64,000 bases of DNA from Pseudophaeobacter flagellatus (GTDB lineage: Bacteria; Pseudomonadota; Alphaproteobacteria; Rhodobacterales; Rhodobacteraceae), in assembly GCF_021228235.1 (NCBI RefSeq), contig NZ_JAJQRG010000010.1, positions 62,001-126,000 on the forward strand, in the 5' to 3' direction. The number at the start of each line of letters is the position of its first letter. Position 1 is the stretch's first letter. Below, one piece after another: positions 1 through 9,953 of this stretch. Made by a program: the position numbers and the translations under genes. The notes under the pieces are model-generated. The model was not told the DNA's origin, did not search any database, and saw only the letters and a list, made by a program, of their open reading frames with translations.

Positions 1-1
1 G

Positions 2-1441
2 CTGGAAACCGACATGGATGCGATCCGAAGCGAGGGGCTGACGGGGCGGCAATTGCGCATGGCGCGCCGCGTCGCACAAAAGCATAACCTGCCTGCCACC
101 TCGGATTTTGATGCGGTACGGCTGCTGCGTGAAAACGGCATTGATCCCTTCAAACGCGCCAACATGCTGGAACTGGTGGTGCCGCAGAACAAGGCAATGC
201 CGGACAATGTTCCGGGCACCGACAACCGGGTGCAGCTGCCGCAAACCGTGCCTGCAGCCAAGACCAATCTGCCCGCCACCGACCTAAGCCCGGCAGAACG
301 ACGCAACCGGGAAATTCAGGAAATTCAGCAAGATATCGCCAGGCGGCGCCGTCGCAAACTGGTTCTGTTGATGGGGCGCTTGGCCTTTTTTGTCATGCTG
401 CCAACCCTCATCACCGGCTATTTCTTTTACGCTGTCGCCACCCCGATGTATGCCACAAAATCCGCCTTTCTGGTGCTAAAGGCTGATGGTGCCGGCGCTG
501 TCAGCGGCTTGCTAAGTGGCACCCAGTTTGCCACCAGCCAGGATTCCATCGCGGTACAAGGCTACCTGGAATCCAAGGGCGCCATGCTCCGCCTAGATGA
601 TGAAGTCGGCTTCAAATCCCATTTCTCTCAGGATTGGATCGACCCGATCCAGCGGCTGGATCCGAATGCAACCAATGAACAGGCCTATAAAACCTACAAG
701 CGCAATGTGAAAATCGGCTATGACCCCACCGAAGGCGTGGTCCGCATGGAGGTCTCAGCCGCAGATCCCAACGTCTCGGCTGATTTTTCTCGTCGCCTGA
801 TTGCCTATGCCCAGGAAGAGGTGAATCACCTGTCGGAACAAAAGCGCTCTGATCAGGTGCGCGAATCCGAAGCAGCCCTGGTGCTGGCCGAAACCAAACG
901 CCGCGAAGCCCAGCGCCGCCTGGTCGAGCTGCAACAAGATGGCACGGTACTGGATCCTGAAGGGGTCATCCTGTCGCTGCGCTCGCAGATCAACACCTTT
1001 GAGGTGCAGCTGCAGCAAAAAGAGCTGGAACTGGCCGCCCTGATGGACAATACCCGGCCCAACCGTGCCAAGGTCGACGGTGTCGAGGCCGATATCGCGC
1101 GTCTGGCTGTGGTGATCAATCGGCTGAATGACCGCATGACCGATGCCTCGGAAGGCGAAAATTCGCTGGCCAATTCACGGGTGCAAATCCAGATGGCCCA
1201 GGCCGACCTCGCCACCCGCGATTTGATGCTGCAATCGGCTTTGCAGCAAGTGGAATCGACCCGTATGGAGGCCAACCGCCAAGTGCGGTATCTGACCACC
1301 GCGGTTGCCCCCGTCGCAAGCCAAGAAGCCTCCTATCCGCGCAAGTTTGAAAATACGATTTTGGCATTCCTGATCTTTTCCGGTATCTATCTGTTGTGTT
1401 CACTCACAGCATCCATTCTCCGGGAACAGGTTTCATCGTAA
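2..1441 (+). CDS. Capsule polysaccharide export inner-membrane protein (KpsE/Wzz-like), 5' end possibly outside window
   Basis: This is probably the polysaccharide co-polymerase partner of an ABC capsule exporter, spanning the inner membrane and periplasm. From the ATG at 14 it reads 475 residues, but the frame stays open to the left edge, so the true start may lie upstream. A basic cytoplasmic stretch (near residues 110-115) leads into a membrane segment at about 116-140. A long periplasmic, heptad-rich region at about 270-410 looks like coiled coil, and a second membrane segment sits at about 447-467. This two-helix plan is that of KpsE/Wzz proteins. Only 3 bases separate it from kdsA, which suits Kdo-linked capsule export. 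No ATPase or permease partner is visible, presumably because they lie to the left. Confidence 0.75.
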   Translation: METDMDAIRSEGLTGRQLRMARRVAQKHNLPATSDFDAVRLLRENGIDPFKRANMLELVVPQNKAMPDNVPGTDNRVQLPQTVPAAKTNLPATDLSPAERRNREIQEIQQDIARRRRRKLVLLMGRLAFFVMLPTLITGYFFYAVATPMYATKSAFLVLKADGAGAVSGLLSGTQFATSQDSIAVQGYLESKGAMLRLDDEVGFKSHFSQDWIDPIQRLDPNATNEQAYKTYKRNVKIGYDPTEGVVRMEVSAADPNVSADFSRRLIAYAQEEVNHLSEQKRSDQVRESEAALVLAETKRREAQRRLVELQQDGTVLDPEGVILSLRSQINTFEVQLQQKELELAALMDNTRPNRAKVDGVEADIARLAVVINRLNDRMTDASEGENSLANSRVQIQMAQADLATRDLMLQSALQQVESTRMEANRQVRYLTTAVAPVASQEASYPRKFENTILAFLIFSGIYLLCSLTASILREQVSS

Positions 1442-1444
1442 GTC

Positions 1445-2278
1445 ATGAAAAACATCCAAGTCGCCGACCTCTCCATTGGCAATGATCGCCCCCTGACCAT
1501 TCTGGCTGGTCCCTGCCAACTCGAGAGCGCAGATCACGCCCAGATGATTGCAGGCACCCTGAAAGAGGCCTGTGACAAGGCCGGGGCGCAATATGTCTTC
1601 AAGGGCTCTTACGACAAGGCCAACCGCACCTCGATCAATGCCAAGCCTGCGCTTGGCCTCGACAAGGGGCTGGAGGTGCTGCAATCCGTCAAGGACGCCA
1701 TCGGCGTGCCTGTGCTCACCGATATCCACGAGGCCGAGCACTGTGACCCCGTTGCAGCCGTTGTCGACATCCTGCAGATCCCGGCGTTCCTGTGCCGCCA
1801 GACCTCGCTCTTGCTGGCGGCAGGGCGCACTGGTGCGGTGATCAATGTCAAAAAAGGCCAGTTTCTGGCCCCCTGGGACATGCCCAATGTCGTCGCCAAG
1901 ATCGAAAGCACCGGCAATACCCGCATCATGCTGACCGAACGCGGTGTCTCTTTTGGCTACAACCGCCTGGTTGTCGACATGCAGAGCCTGCCGGAAATGG
2001 CGCGCACCGGTTATCCGGTGGTGATGGATGCCACCCATGCCGTGGCCCAGCCCGGCGGTCTTGGCGGTGCATCGGGCGGCCAGCGTGAATTTGCCCCGGT
2101 TCTGGCCCGCGCCGCCGTGTCGACTGGCATTGCATCGGTCTTTATGGAAACCCACCAGGACCCGGACAATGCCCCCTGCGATGGGCCAAACATGATTTAC
2201 CTCGATCAGATGCCGAAACTTATCGAGACCTTGATGGCCTTTGATGCGCTCGCCAAAGCCAACCCCATTCATATTTGA
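1445..2278 (+). CDS. kdsA: 3-deoxy-8-phosphooctulonate synthase
   Basis: KdsA condenses arabinose 5-phosphate with phosphoenolpyruvate to give Kdo 8-phosphate in the cytoplasm, for lipid A core and for Kdo-linked capsule. At 277 residues it has family length and the usual TIM-barrel motifs: GPCQLES near residue 22, FKGSYDKANR near 47, TDIHE, and FMETHQDPD near the C-terminus. The residue after GP is Cys24, where the metal-independent E. coli enzyme has Asn, so this copy should belong to the metal-dependent class. It starts 3 bases after the capsule export gene, so it is probably the capsule-cluster copy and translationally coupled. Confidence in the function is high. Confidence 0.95.
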   Translation: MKNIQVADLSIGNDRPLTILAGPCQLESADHAQMIAGTLKEACDKAGAQYVFKGSYDKANRTSINAKPALGLDKGLEVLQSVKDAIGVPVLTDIHEAEHCDPVAAVVDILQIPAFLCRQTSLLLAAGRTGAVINVKKGQFLAPWDMPNVVAKIESTGNTRIMLTERGVSFGYNRLVVDMQSLPEMARTGYPVVMDATHAVAQPGGLGGASGGQREFAPVLARAAVSTGIASVFMETHQDPDNAPCDGPNMIYLDQMPKLIETLMAFDALAKANPIHI

Positions 2279-2301
2279 GCCCAAAAGGGATTTTTTTGAA
2301 G

Positions 2302-3798
2302 ATGAAGAAACCAAGCTCTCCGGTGCACCCAAACACTTGGAATTTTTTGCGCGACCCGATGATTACCCCCACCGGCTTTCGCGAATATGATGCCCGTTGG
2401 AAATACCCCGAAGAAATCAACTTGCCCGGTATGACGGCGCTCGGCCTTGGCCTGGGTACCCAGATGCATCGCCGGGGCATTCCCCCGGTAATTGTCGTGG
2501 CCAATGATTACCGCGACTATTCTTTGACGATCAAACAGGCACTTATTCTGGGCCTGATACAGGCGGGCATTCAGGTCAAGGACATCGGCCCGGCCGTGTC
2601 GCCCATGGCCTATTTCGCCCAGTTCCACCTCGATGTTCCCGCGGTTGCCATGGTCACCGCCAGCCACAACCCCAATGGCTGGACCGGGGTGAAGATGGGA
2701 TTTGAACGCCCCCTCACCCATGGCCCGGACGAAATGTCAGAACTGCGCGAAATTGTCCTGAACGGCGAAGGCGAGGCCCGCGCAGGCGGATCCTATGAAT
2801 TTGTCGATGGCGTCAAAGAGGCCTATCTCGACGATCTGGTTGGCGATTTCAAAATGACCCGCAAACTCAAGGTAGTCTGCGCCACCGGCAATGGCACCGC
2901 CTCTGCCTTTGGGCCAGAACTGTTTGAGCGGATCGGCGTCGAAGTGGTGCCCAGCCACAACAAGCTGGACTACACCTTCCCCCACTACAACCCCAACCCC
3001 GAAGCCATGGAGATGCTGCATGACATGTCTGCCAGCGTCAAAGCGTCGGGTGCTGATATGGCGCTGGGGTTTGATGGTGACGGTGATCGTTGCGGCGTGG
3101 TGGATGACGAAGGCGAAGAGATCTTTGCCGATAAGGTCGGCGTCATCATGGCGCGCGACCTCAGCAAGATCTATCCCAACGCGACCTTTGTGGCCGATGT
3201 GAAATCCACCGGCCTGTTTGCCTCAGATCCGGAACTGATCAAAAACGGCGTCACAGCAGATTACTGGAAAACCGGCCACAGCCACATGAAGCGCCGGGTG
3301 AAAGAAATCGGCGCGCTGGCGGGCTTTGAAAAATCGGGCCACTACTTCCTGGCCGAACCCCTTGGCCGGGGCTACGACTGCGGCATGCGCGTCGCGGTTG
3401 AGATCTGCAAACTGATGGAACGCAACCCCGATATGTCGATGTCGGACCTGCGCAAGGCCTTGCCCAAGACCTGGTCGACCCCAACCATGTCGCCCTATTG
3501 CGCCGACACGGAAAAATACACCGTACTGGACCGCTTGGTCGAAAAACTGGTCGCCAAACACGCAGCCAAAGAGACCATCGCCGGGCGCGCCATCAAAGAG
3601 GTTGTCACCGTAAATGGTGCCCGTGTGATCCTCGACAATGGCTCCTGGGGCTTGGTCCGGGCCTCCTCCAATACACCAAACCTGGTTGTGGTCTGCGAAA
3701 GCTCAGACAGTGAAGAAGAAATGCGCGCTATCTTTGCCGATATCGACGCGGTGATCCGCAGCGAACCCCTGGTCGGTGATTACGACCAAACCATCTGA
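2302..3798 (+). CDS. Phosphomannomutase/phosphoglucomutase
   Basis: An alpha-D-phosphohexomutase that interconverts 1- and 6-phosphates of mannose or glucose, feeding nucleotide sugars for surface polysaccharide. The four-domain signatures are visible: phosphoserine loop TASHNP (Ser near 121), metal loop DGDGDR near 258, and sugar-binding loop FEKSGH near 345. At about 498 residues it is slightly longer than typical ManB/AlgC. I chose ATG 2302, which has an AGGGA element about 12 bases upstream; a TTG at 2275 would add nine residues and overlap kdsA, and ATG 2359 is also possible. It follows kdsA closely and ends at a strong hairpin, so it is probably the last gene of the capsule operon. Mannose versus glucose preference cannot be read from sequence. 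Confidence 0.88.
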   Translation: MKKPSSPVHPNTWNFLRDPMITPTGFREYDARWKYPEEINLPGMTALGLGLGTQMHRRGIPPVIVVANDYRDYSLTIKQALILGLIQAGIQVKDIGPAVSPMAYFAQFHLDVPAVAMVTASHNPNGWTGVKMGFERPLTHGPDEMSELREIVLNGEGEARAGGSYEFVDGVKEAYLDDLVGDFKMTRKLKVVCATGNGTASAFGPELFERIGVEVVPSHNKLDYTFPHYNPNPEAMEMLHDMSASVKASGADMALGFDGDGDRCGVVDDEGEEIFADKVGVIMARDLSKIYPNATFVADVKSTGLFASDPELIKNGVTADYWKTGHSHMKRRVKEIGALAGFEKSGHYFLAEPLGRGYDCGMRVAVEICKLMERNPDMSMSDLRKALPKTWSTPTMSPYCADTEKYTVLDRLVEKLVAKHAAKETIAGRAIKEVVTVNGARVILDNGSWGLVRASSNTPNLVVVCESSDSEEEMRAIFADIDAVIRSEPLVGDYDQTI

Positions 3799-3840
3799 TC
3801 CGATCTGCCGATCATGGCTCTTCAGCCAGGGTCGCCAATC

Positions 3841-3874
3841 GCAAAAGGGCCTGCCGAACGGCAGGCCCTTTTGC
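3841..3874. terminator. Bidirectional hairpin between convergent genes
   Basis: Perfect 15-bp inverted repeat (GCAAAAGGGCCTGCC and its complement) around a 4-base GAAC loop, with T-runs readable on both strands. It lies between the mutase and the convergent AsmA-like gene, so it can end both transcripts. A smaller second hairpin follows at 3884-3899. Confidence 0.85.
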
Positions 3875-3930
3875 TTGACCTGTCCCGCCGCAAGGCGGGC
3901 CAATATAACAGGCGCGCGCTTCCGCCCGTG

Positions 3931-5886
3931 TCAATCGCCCAACAATAGGCGCTGCAACTGATCCTTGGCCTCTTGCTCGATGCGGTCGCGGATCACCTCG
4001 TTCAGGTCCTGCTCTGGCGCAATCTCTGTTTCGAGCTCTTCACTCAGCTTTTCACGCAGGCGCTCCTTGGCTTCGGCTTCCACCTCGTCGATCTGCGGTT
4101 GCAGCGCGTTTTTCAGATCGGGGCGGATCTTGGGGTCGGCCCAGGGACCGGTGATCGAAACGGGAATTGTCAAACCATTGCCGCCATTCACCCCGGCAAT
4201 CGTGGGCGAAAACAGATAGTCGATATCCCGCGTTCCCAGCCCGATCCGCCCGGCACCCTCGGCCCGCAACCCCTTGAGAGTTAGCAGAAGATCATCGTTT
4301 TGCAGGTTCCCCTGCGTGATGTCATAGCTGCCGGTCAACTGGTCAAACACCGTGCTACCGCCATTGCCCTTGCCAGACCGCATCAGCCCCTCAAGGTCAA
4401 ATCCCGAAAAGAAGCCCTTGTTGACCTCTAGCCAGCCCTTTCCCGAGAGCGAGTGCATCAGCGCATCCACTGTGTTGCCAGAGGCAAGAAACTCCAGCTC
4501 CCCCAGGGCTTCGCCGTTCATCCGGTCATAACCTGCCACCTGGCTCAACGCCTTTTCCAACCGGATGCTGCTAAAACTCAGCTTGCCACCGGTCGAAAAC
4601 CCATTGCGGTTATTGGCCACCACCTGCCCCTGCACCAGCCCATCAAACAGCGCTGCCGGTTGCAATTTCAGCACCCCGCGCGCCCGATCCAGGGTCAGCG
4701 ACAGCTTGCTGGCACCCAACTCATAGCCAGCCGCCTTCAGGCTCTGGAAGCTCAGCACCGCCGTGCCATTGGCCAGCCCCAGCGCTGCGGCATCTATCGC
4801 CTCTTTTGACCAGCCCGCCGAGCTGGCCGCCGCCCCACCGGATGGCGCGCCGGATCCCCCCCCGGGTGCAGCAGGCAAAAGCCCCGGCACCTGCAAATGC
4901 GTGCCGTTCAGCTGCGCGGTGAATTGCGGCACCTCTGCCAGGGTCAAGTCCAGCGCCCCTTGCAGCTGGTTGCCATCCAGATCCAACGCCATATCCCGCA
5001 GGGCCAGGCGGCCATCTATGGTATAGGTTGCATCCGCACCCAGGCTCAGCGCCTGGCCCAGCCCGCGTGGCAGGGTGATGCCAGCCTGGCCAAAGGCCGC
5101 GAGAAAGGCACTGGTATTTGTGGCCTTGGCGGTGACCCGCCCGGTTGCTGCCCCGGTCAGATCGGCCCGCCCGTCAAAGCGCAGCATACCGCCATCCGCC
5201 GAAACCGTGGCCCCGACCGAGGCAACATTGCCGCTCAGGAACGAGGCAAAGGTGCCGACCTCGGCCTGCACCCGCATGGGTGCGCCAAGGGGAAGGAAGT
5301 TCAGATCAACATTGACGGTGCCACTGGGGTCCGGCCAGTTCAAAACCAGATCCATAGCCGACAGTTCAATCGGCTTCCCCTGGTGCGGGCGATAGCGCAC
5401 AGAGGCCCCGGCGAGGGTCAGCTTTTCGATGCTGACAGCCGGAATATCTGCCTGTTGTGTCTGCGGTTGCCCGCCACCGCCTGCAGAGGCTGCAGCGCCG
5501 CCGCCCTGCAACACCCAGTTGCCCAGGCCACCCTCTCGCTCGCTCAGGTTCAGATGCGGCAACAGCGCCGAAACCTCGGTGACGCGGACCCTGCCCAGCA
5601 AAAGATCAGAGGCCGAGATCCCAATCGACAGGCGTTCAGCAGTCAACATGGGCTCAGGCCCGGCCCAGTCCGCGTTGGACAGGGTGACCGCCTCGGATTT
5701 CACCCCGAGAATCGGCCAAATCGTAAAGCGCACATCACCGTGAAATGTCAGGCGCCGCCCCGTTTGGGCCTCGATCTGATCCGCCGCCAGACCTGCGACT
5801 TTCTCTCCCGGCAACATAAAGACCAGCGCCACCAGAACCATGACCGTCGCGACCAAAGCGCCCAATATCCGAAAAACCCACCGCAT
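3931..5886 (-). CDS. AsmA family protein
   Basis: A 651-residue member of the AsmA/TamB-type bridge family, anchored in the inner membrane by one N-terminal segment (residues about 4-26) with the rest in the periplasm. The family is linked to outer-membrane biogenesis and phospholipid movement; the exact role of this copy is unknown. Visible support is the signal anchor, the early Gly-rich repeat segments with TGR and FHGDVRF motifs, the low-complexity Gly/Ala linkers near residues 140 and 375, and the C-terminal [10 protein letters not shown] and GLGTRDIDY type strands seen in AsmA. The start at 5886 has a GGAG element 7 bases upstream; an in-frame ATG at 5991 would add an arginine-free, unlikely leader. 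It ends in an acidic helical tail. Confidence 0.85.
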   Translation of the reverse strand: MRWVFRILGALVATVMVLVALVFMLPGEKVAGLAADQIEAQTGRRLTFHGDVRFTIWPILGVKSEAVTLSNADWAGPEPMLTAERLSIGISASDLLLGRVRVTEVSALLPHLNLSEREGGLGNWVLQGGGAAASAGGGGQPQTQQADIPAVSIEKLTLAGASVRYRPHQGKPIELSAMDLVLNWPDPSGTVNVDLNFLPLGAPMRVQAEVGTFASFLSGNVASVGATVSADGGMLRFDGRADLTGAATGRVTAKATNTSAFLAAFGQAGITLPRGLGQALSLGADATYTIDGRLALRDMALDLDGNQLQGALDLTLAEVPQFTAQLNGTHLQVPGLLPAAPGGGSGAPSGGAAASSAGWSKEAIDAAALGLANGTAVLSFQSLKAAGYELGASKLSLTLDRARGVLKLQPAALFDGLVQGQVVANNRNGFSTGGKLSFSSIRLEKALSQVAGYDRMNGEALGELEFLASGNTVDALMHSLSGKGWLEVNKGFFSGFDLEGLMRSGKGNGGSTVFDQLTGSYDITQGNLQNDDLLLTLKGLRAEGAGRIGLGTRDIDYLFSPTIAGVNGGNGLTIPVSITGPWADPKIRPDLKNALQPQIDEVEAEAKERLREKLSEELETEIAPEQDLNEVIRDRIEQEAKDQLQRLLLGD

Positions 5887-6079
5887 GCTCTGCTCCTGCC
5901 CCTTGATTTCAAACAGATTAGCGCAAGCCACAGCAGGTGCAATGCAGCAATGCAAGGCTTTTACGCCGCTTGCCTCGCCCTCTGGGGCCAATCAAGGCGC
6001 AAAGGCCGCAGAGACATCGCCGGGCCTGGATGCAAATCCTCCATTCCCAAAGGCGCCCGCCCGTACTATATGCGCAGCC

Positions 6080-7486
6080 ATGACCAGCAATCCGCCAGAG
6101 CTTCGCCCCGACCTCGCCCCCAAAGCCATCCTGGGAGAGCCCGCCCGCGCGGGCCAGCCCACCCTTGGCATGGTCTCTCTTGGCTGCCCCAAGGCCCTGG
6201 TCGACAGTGAACGGATTCTCACCCGGCTGCGTGCCGAAGGCTATGGCATCTCGCCAGACTATGCCGGTGCCGACGCGGTGATCGTCAATACCTGCGGTTT
6301 TCTCGACAGTGCCAAGGCCGAAAGCCTGGAAGCAATTGGCGAAGCGCTGAAGGAAAACGGCAAGGTCATCGTGACCGGCTGTCTGGGGGCTGAACCCGAT
6401 TACATCCGCGAGCATCACCCACGTATTCTGGCCGTCACCGGCCCGCATCAATACGAACAGGTGCTGGATGCGGTACATGCCGCTGTGCCGGCCGACCCCA
6501 ACCCCTTTATCGATCTGCTGCCTGCTACCGGCGTGCAGCTGACGCCCCGCCACTTCAGTTATCTGAAGATTTCAGAGGGCTGCAACCACAAGTGCAAATT
6601 TTGCATCATCCCCGATATGCGCGGCAAGCTGGCCTCGCGTCCCGCCCATGCGGTGCTGCGCGAGGCAGACAAGCTGGTCAAAGCCGGCGTGCGCGAACTC
6701 CTGGTGATCAGCCAGGATACTTCGGCCTATGGGCTGGACCGCAAATACGACGTGAACCCGTGGAACGGCGAAGAAGTCCGCAGCCACATCCTGGATCTAT
6801 CGCGCGAACTGGGCAAGCTGGCCCCGGCGGATGAACTGTGGATCCGGCTGCACTATGTCTATCCCTATCCGCATGTGCGCGACCTGATCCCGCTGATGGC
6901 CGACCCGGACAATGCCTTGCTGCCCTATATGGATATCCCGTTTCAGCATTCCCACCCGGATGTGCTGAAACGCATGGCGCGCCCCGCCCATACCGCAAAA
7001 ACCCTGACCGAAATCGCCGCCTGGCGCGCGATCTGCCCCGATATCACCCTGCGCTCGACATTTATCGTGGGCTACCCCGGTGAAACCGAGGCCGAGTTCC
7101 AGCATCTTCTGGACTGGATGGATGAGGCGCAGCTGGATCGGGTTGGTTGCTTTAAATACGAAAACGTCGCGGGTGCGCGCTCGAACGCGCTGCCCGATCA
7201 TGTGGGCGAAGACGTCAAGCAAGAGCGCTGGGAACGCTTCATGGCAAAGGCGCAGGCCATTTCCGAGGCCAAACTACAGGCCAAGGTCGGCCAGATCTGC
7301 CAAGTGATTGTTGACGACATCGACGAAGACGGCATCGCCACGTGTCGCACCAAGGCAGACGCGCCGGAAATAGACGGCAACCTGTTCATCGACGAGGGCA
7401 CCGATGGGCTGTCGGTCGGCGATCTGGTGACGGTCGAGGTGGACGAGGCTGGCGAATATGACCTTTGGGGGTGCATCCGGGGATAG
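6080..7486 (+). CDS. rimO: Ribosomal protein S12 methylthiotransferase
   Basis: RimO adds a methylthio group to Asp88 (E. coli numbering) of ribosomal protein S12. It is a radical-SAM enzyme with two iron-sulfur clusters. The N-terminal MTTase domain shows the three cluster cysteines in [17 protein letters not shown] and TGCLG. The radical-SAM motif CNHKCKFC follows near residue 168, and a C-terminal TRAM-like domain ends in the usual EYDLWG. The CPKALVDSE form is specific for RimO rather than MiaB. ATG 6080 gives 468 residues; longer in-frame extensions upstream overlap the promoter space shared with the divergent AsmA gene and are unlikely. Confidence 0.96.
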   Translation: MTSNPPELRPDLAPKAILGEPARAGQPTLGMVSLGCPKALVDSERILTRLRAEGYGISPDYAGADAVIVNTCGFLDSAKAESLEAIGEALKENGKVIVTGCLGAEPDYIREHHPRILAVTGPHQYEQVLDAVHAAVPADPNPFIDLLPATGVQLTPRHFSYLKISEGCNHKCKFCIIPDMRGKLASRPAHAVLREADKLVKAGVRELLVISQDTSAYGLDRKYDVNPWNGEEVRSHILDLSRELGKLAPADELWIRLHYVYPYPHVRDLIPLMADPDNALLPYMDIPFQHSHPDVLKRMARPAHTAKTLTEIAAWRAICPDITLRSTFIVGYPGETEAEFQHLLDWMDEAQLDRVGCFKYENVAGARSNALPDHVGEDVKQERWERFMAKAQAISEAKLQAKVGQICQVIVDDIDEDGIATCRTKADAPEIDGNLFIDEGTDGLSVGDLVTVEVDEAGEYDLWGCIRG

Positions 7487-7570
7487 ATCTGCTCTGGCAG
7501 CGAGTTTTCGGGATGCAGGGACGCTGACCTGTTTGATACAGATCTGCCAGTCTGTCATGGATTGCCGCCG

Positions 7571-7849
7571 CTAGGGGGATCCTTCGCGCAGGTGCAACAG
7601 GCGCGCAGCGTTGCAGCACTGGCCCAATGGCAGACCCGCAGGTACCGCGCCCCCGGCCCGTTCCTGCGCGTCCAGCCACCTTTTGCAGCCCTCTGGCCCA
7701 TCGCATCCACAACAAGAGGTGATCATCTCAGCCCAGTCTTCGGCGCTGATCTCGCCCCGGTGAAAGGCTTCGGTCAGATCCACGCCCAGGGCCTTCGCCA
7801 TCCGGGCCAATAGTTGCAGATGCTGCATTGGCTCCCCAAGAGGGTGCAT
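7571..7849 (-). CDS. DUF6455 family small cysteine-rich protein (copy 1)
   Basis: A 92-residue cytosolic protein without signal peptide. It is helical at the N-terminus, with a Met/Leu-rich start and a LARMAKALGVDL segment. It then has a cysteine cluster (CCGCDGPEGC) and a late GQCCNAARLL motif. This layout resembles the DUF6455 family common in Rhodobacterales, whose function I do not know. The spaced cysteines suggest metal or redox chemistry, but that is inference. A second, diverged family member lies 53 bases upstream on the same strand, so the two are probably co-transcribed. Confidence 0.75.
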   Translation of the reverse strand: MHPLGEPMQHLQLLARMAKALGVDLTEAFHRGEISAEDWAEMITSCCGCDGPEGCKRWLDAQERAGGAVPAGLPLGQCCNAARLLHLREGSP

Positions 7850-7902
7850 GTCAAAGCTCCTTTACTGTGGCGAGTGGCGGTGATCAGGCCAACCCGAGCG
7901 GA

Positions 7903-8166
7903 TCAGGCGACTGCCTCTTTCAGGAAGCCCAGCAGATCACGGTTGCGGCAATAGTCGGGTGCGACAGCAAGCCCATTTGCCCCCCGCGCGAGCTGTGCCG
8001 CGCAGTGCCCTGGATGGGCACAGCGGCCGCACCGCAGTACCGCCTCGCAGATCTCGTCAAACTGCAGCCGCCCGGAAATGGCCTCTTCCTGAAGATCCAG
8101 CCCAAGGGCCTGCCCCATGTCATCAAACAGGGCCGCATGTCGCGTGAGTGTTGGAAGGTCAGACAT
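7903..8166 (-). CDS. DUF6455 family small cysteine-rich protein (copy 2)
   Basis: An 87-residue protein with the DUF6455 pattern: N-terminal helix with FDDMGQALGLDL, a central C-x2-C-x5-C cluster (CGRCAHPGHC), then PDYCRNRDLLGFL. The PDYCRN motif is the most typical mark of the family. It is the upstream member of a tandem pair with the gene at 7571-7849. The two share layout but little identity, so the duplication is old. No function is known to me. The four conserved cysteines would fit binding of a metal or small cluster. Confidence 0.78.
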   Translation of the reverse strand: MSDLPTLTRHAALFDDMGQALGLDLQEEAISGRLQFDEICEAVLRCGRCAHPGHCAAQLARGANGLAVAPDYCRNRDLLGFLKEAVA

Positions 8167-8299
8167 GGTTTTTCCCCCTTCTATCGTTGCTGGAAAACAA
8201 CCTAGCAGCAGAGGGCACGCTTACTTTGATGCAGATCAACGCCAGACCAGGCCGCCCCAGAAAGCACGCCACAGGGAGCAGAGGCGGCCCAAAGGCCAC

Positions 8300-8704
8300 T
8301 TATTCCGCGCGGTGTTCCAGATAGGCGCGTACCGCATCCTGCACCCGGCGGAACCGATCGCCACCCAGCTTCTTACCGCCGTACCAGCGTGTCACGATGA
8401 TGACATGTTCGCGCAGCTCTGCGCGTTCCAGCATCCGCAGGATCACCATGCCCGCGCCGCTTTCGCCATCATCCGCCTTTAGCCCGCCAGTCGGCAACAG
8501 GGCCGCCCAGGTGTTATGGGTTGCCTTGGCGTAGCTGCGATCCTCTTTCAGGCTGGCAAGCACCTGATCGACCTGCGCGCGCGATGTCACAGGCGCGCCC
8601 GTCACCGCATAGCGCGAGCCACGATCCGTCAAAACCACCCCCAGCTGGGTCAGCGGTATGGTAGAGGTGTCAGTCGAGGTCATCAGGGGCCGTCCGTTTT
8701 GCAC
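8300..8704 (-). CDS. IMPACT/YigZ family protein (short form)
   Basis: A 134-residue protein with the UPF0029/IMPACT N-domain. It has the central ATHNTWAALL and ADDGE segments and the VTRWYGGKKLGGDRF motif that identifies the family. E. coli YigZ is about 200 residues, so the C-terminal domain is absent. The role is uncertain; eukaryotic IMPACT regulates GCN2. The first codon is GTG 8704; ATG 8683 is an alternative, and neither has a clear ribosome site. It starts 9 bases after the M48 protease gene on the same strand, so the two form an operon. Confidence 0.8.
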   Translation of the reverse strand: MQNGRPLMTSTDTSTIPLTQLGVVLTDRGSRYAVTGAPVTSRAQVDQVLASLKEDRSYAKATHNTWAALLPTGGLKADDGESGAGMVILRMLERAELREHVIIVTRWYGGKKLGGDRFRRVQDAVRAYLEHRAE

Positions 8705-8713
8705 TGTGAAGGC

Positions 8714-9451
8714 TCAGTTCAGGCCATAGCGTTGAATGGTCTGCTGCACCACGCGCACCCTATCGGGATTGGCGGGATGGCTGCCCAAAAAGCGATCCCC
8801 CGGATCGGGCAGACGATAAAAGAACTGGACGCCAACACTGGGGCGATACCCGGCTTTATAGGTGATCAGCGTGCCCAGTTCATCGGCCTCCAGCTCAAAA
8901 TTCTTTGAGTAGCTGCGCGCGCCAACACTGGCCCCGATGTCCTGAGCCGCCGACACATCTGCCGCCGTGGCCCCGGCCAGGCTTGCCAGGCCCGCCAGCA
9001 AAACGGCACCGGCAACGGCATTTTGCTGCTGGCGCGCCAGATGGCCACGGATGTGATGCGCCGCCTCATGCGACATGACAAAGGCCAGTTCATCCCGGTT
9101 GGCGATCTGCCCCAGCATTGACTGGGTAAAGGTGATCACCGGCCGCCCGGATTTATCAAGGCTTTGATAGGCGTTTGGCGGCGCATTCGGGTTCGGCTCT
9201 ATCCGGATCAGGAAATCGCAGTTCACCCCCTTGGACAATTCGCGGCAGCTGCGTTCGGCCACCGGTTCCACGCTGCGGCTGACCGTGGCAAAGGCCTGCT
9301 GCGACTGCGCAGGGGCCATGCCTGCAACCTGCGGAGCCACCGAACCCCCACCCCCCGCTGAACCGGGAGGGGGCGCATCGATGTCAATGCCGCAGCCCGC
9401 CAGAAATGAAAAAGTGACGGCAAGAGCCAGTTTGGAAATTGGACGGCGCAT
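8714..9451 (-). CDS. M48 family zinc metalloprotease, lipoprotein
   Basis: A 245-residue predicted lipoprotein. It has a signal peptide, then the lipobox LAGC with Cys near residue 19, then a Pro/Gly-rich linker. The catalytic zinc motif HEAAH sits in VMSHEAAHHIRGH, and the third ligand is probably in the ELEADELG segment, as in M48 peptidases of the BepA/LoiP type. It probably acts in the periplasm on misfolded envelope proteins; the substrate is unknown. Start 9451 is favoured by an AGGGAA element 8 bases upstream, while a longer frame to 9742 would bury the signal peptide. It is followed at once by the IMPACT gene. Confidence 0.88.
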   Translation of the reverse strand: MRRPISKLALAVTFSFLAGCGIDIDAPPPGSAGGGGSVAPQVAGMAPAQSQQAFATVSRSVEPVAERSCRELSKGVNCDFLIRIEPNPNAPPNAYQSLDKSGRPVITFTQSMLGQIANRDELAFVMSHEAAHHIRGHLARQQQNAVAGAVLLAGLASLAGATAADVSAAQDIGASVGARSYSKNFELEADELGTLITYKAGYRPSVGVQFFYRLPDPGDRFLGSHPANPDRVRVVQQTIQRYGLN

Positions 9452-9608
9452 ATCGGGTTCCCTGCTGCTACCATGGATCATAAGCCGCATTGAGCCTGGG
9501 GTACAATCACAGTTCGCGGCATTGTCCCCACCGGCCCAACCAGGGGACGCTTTTGGCAGCCCCGCTATGGCCTTGCAAGTCTTTGGAAATCGGGGCACCC
9601 TATGAGCC

Positions 9609-9848
9609 ATGTTTAGTATCGAACATGACTTTGACTGCACCACCGTCACCCTGCTGGATGAAGGCGCAACACCGCTGCAAGAAGACATTACACTCAATGC
9701 CTTTGCCGAATGTGTGACGATTGAACAGCTGGATGCTCGCACCGATCAAGTGCAAAAGATCACCCTCTCTTATACCCAGGTGCGAGACCTTGCAGCCGCC
9801 CTGGACCTGCCCGAAGGCATCTATCGCCTGGTGACGGACAAGCCCTAG
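9609..9848 (+). CDS. Conserved hypothetical protein, 79 aa
   Basis: A small acidic protein (begins MFSIEHDFD) that I recognise only as a likely conserved Rhodobacterales hypothetical. It has a mostly beta-looking first half, then a motif ITLSYTQVRDLAAALDLPEGIYRL resembling a helix-capped end. No signal peptide, membrane segment or cysteine pair. Base use matches its neighbours. The start is the first workable ATG; an ATG at 9602 hits a stop after four codons. It stands alone between divergent or convergent genes, so context gives no clue. Confidence 0.6.
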   Translation: MFSIEHDFDCTTVTLLDEGATPLQEDITLNAFAECVTIEQLDARTDQVQKITLSYTQVRDLAAALDLPEGIYRLVTDKP

Positions 9849-9953
9849 ACGCAAAGACAGATTCGATCTGGTCTAGAGCTTATCGCATTCATTTTCAGTC
9901 ACGCACCAAGCTCTACTCATCTGATTTCGCATGTTTTAGTTGCGCAATATGCT

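Noticed and set aside
4897-6210. 437-codon plus-strand frame opposite the AsmA gene
   Set aside because: Antisense shadow that also runs across the rimO start region.
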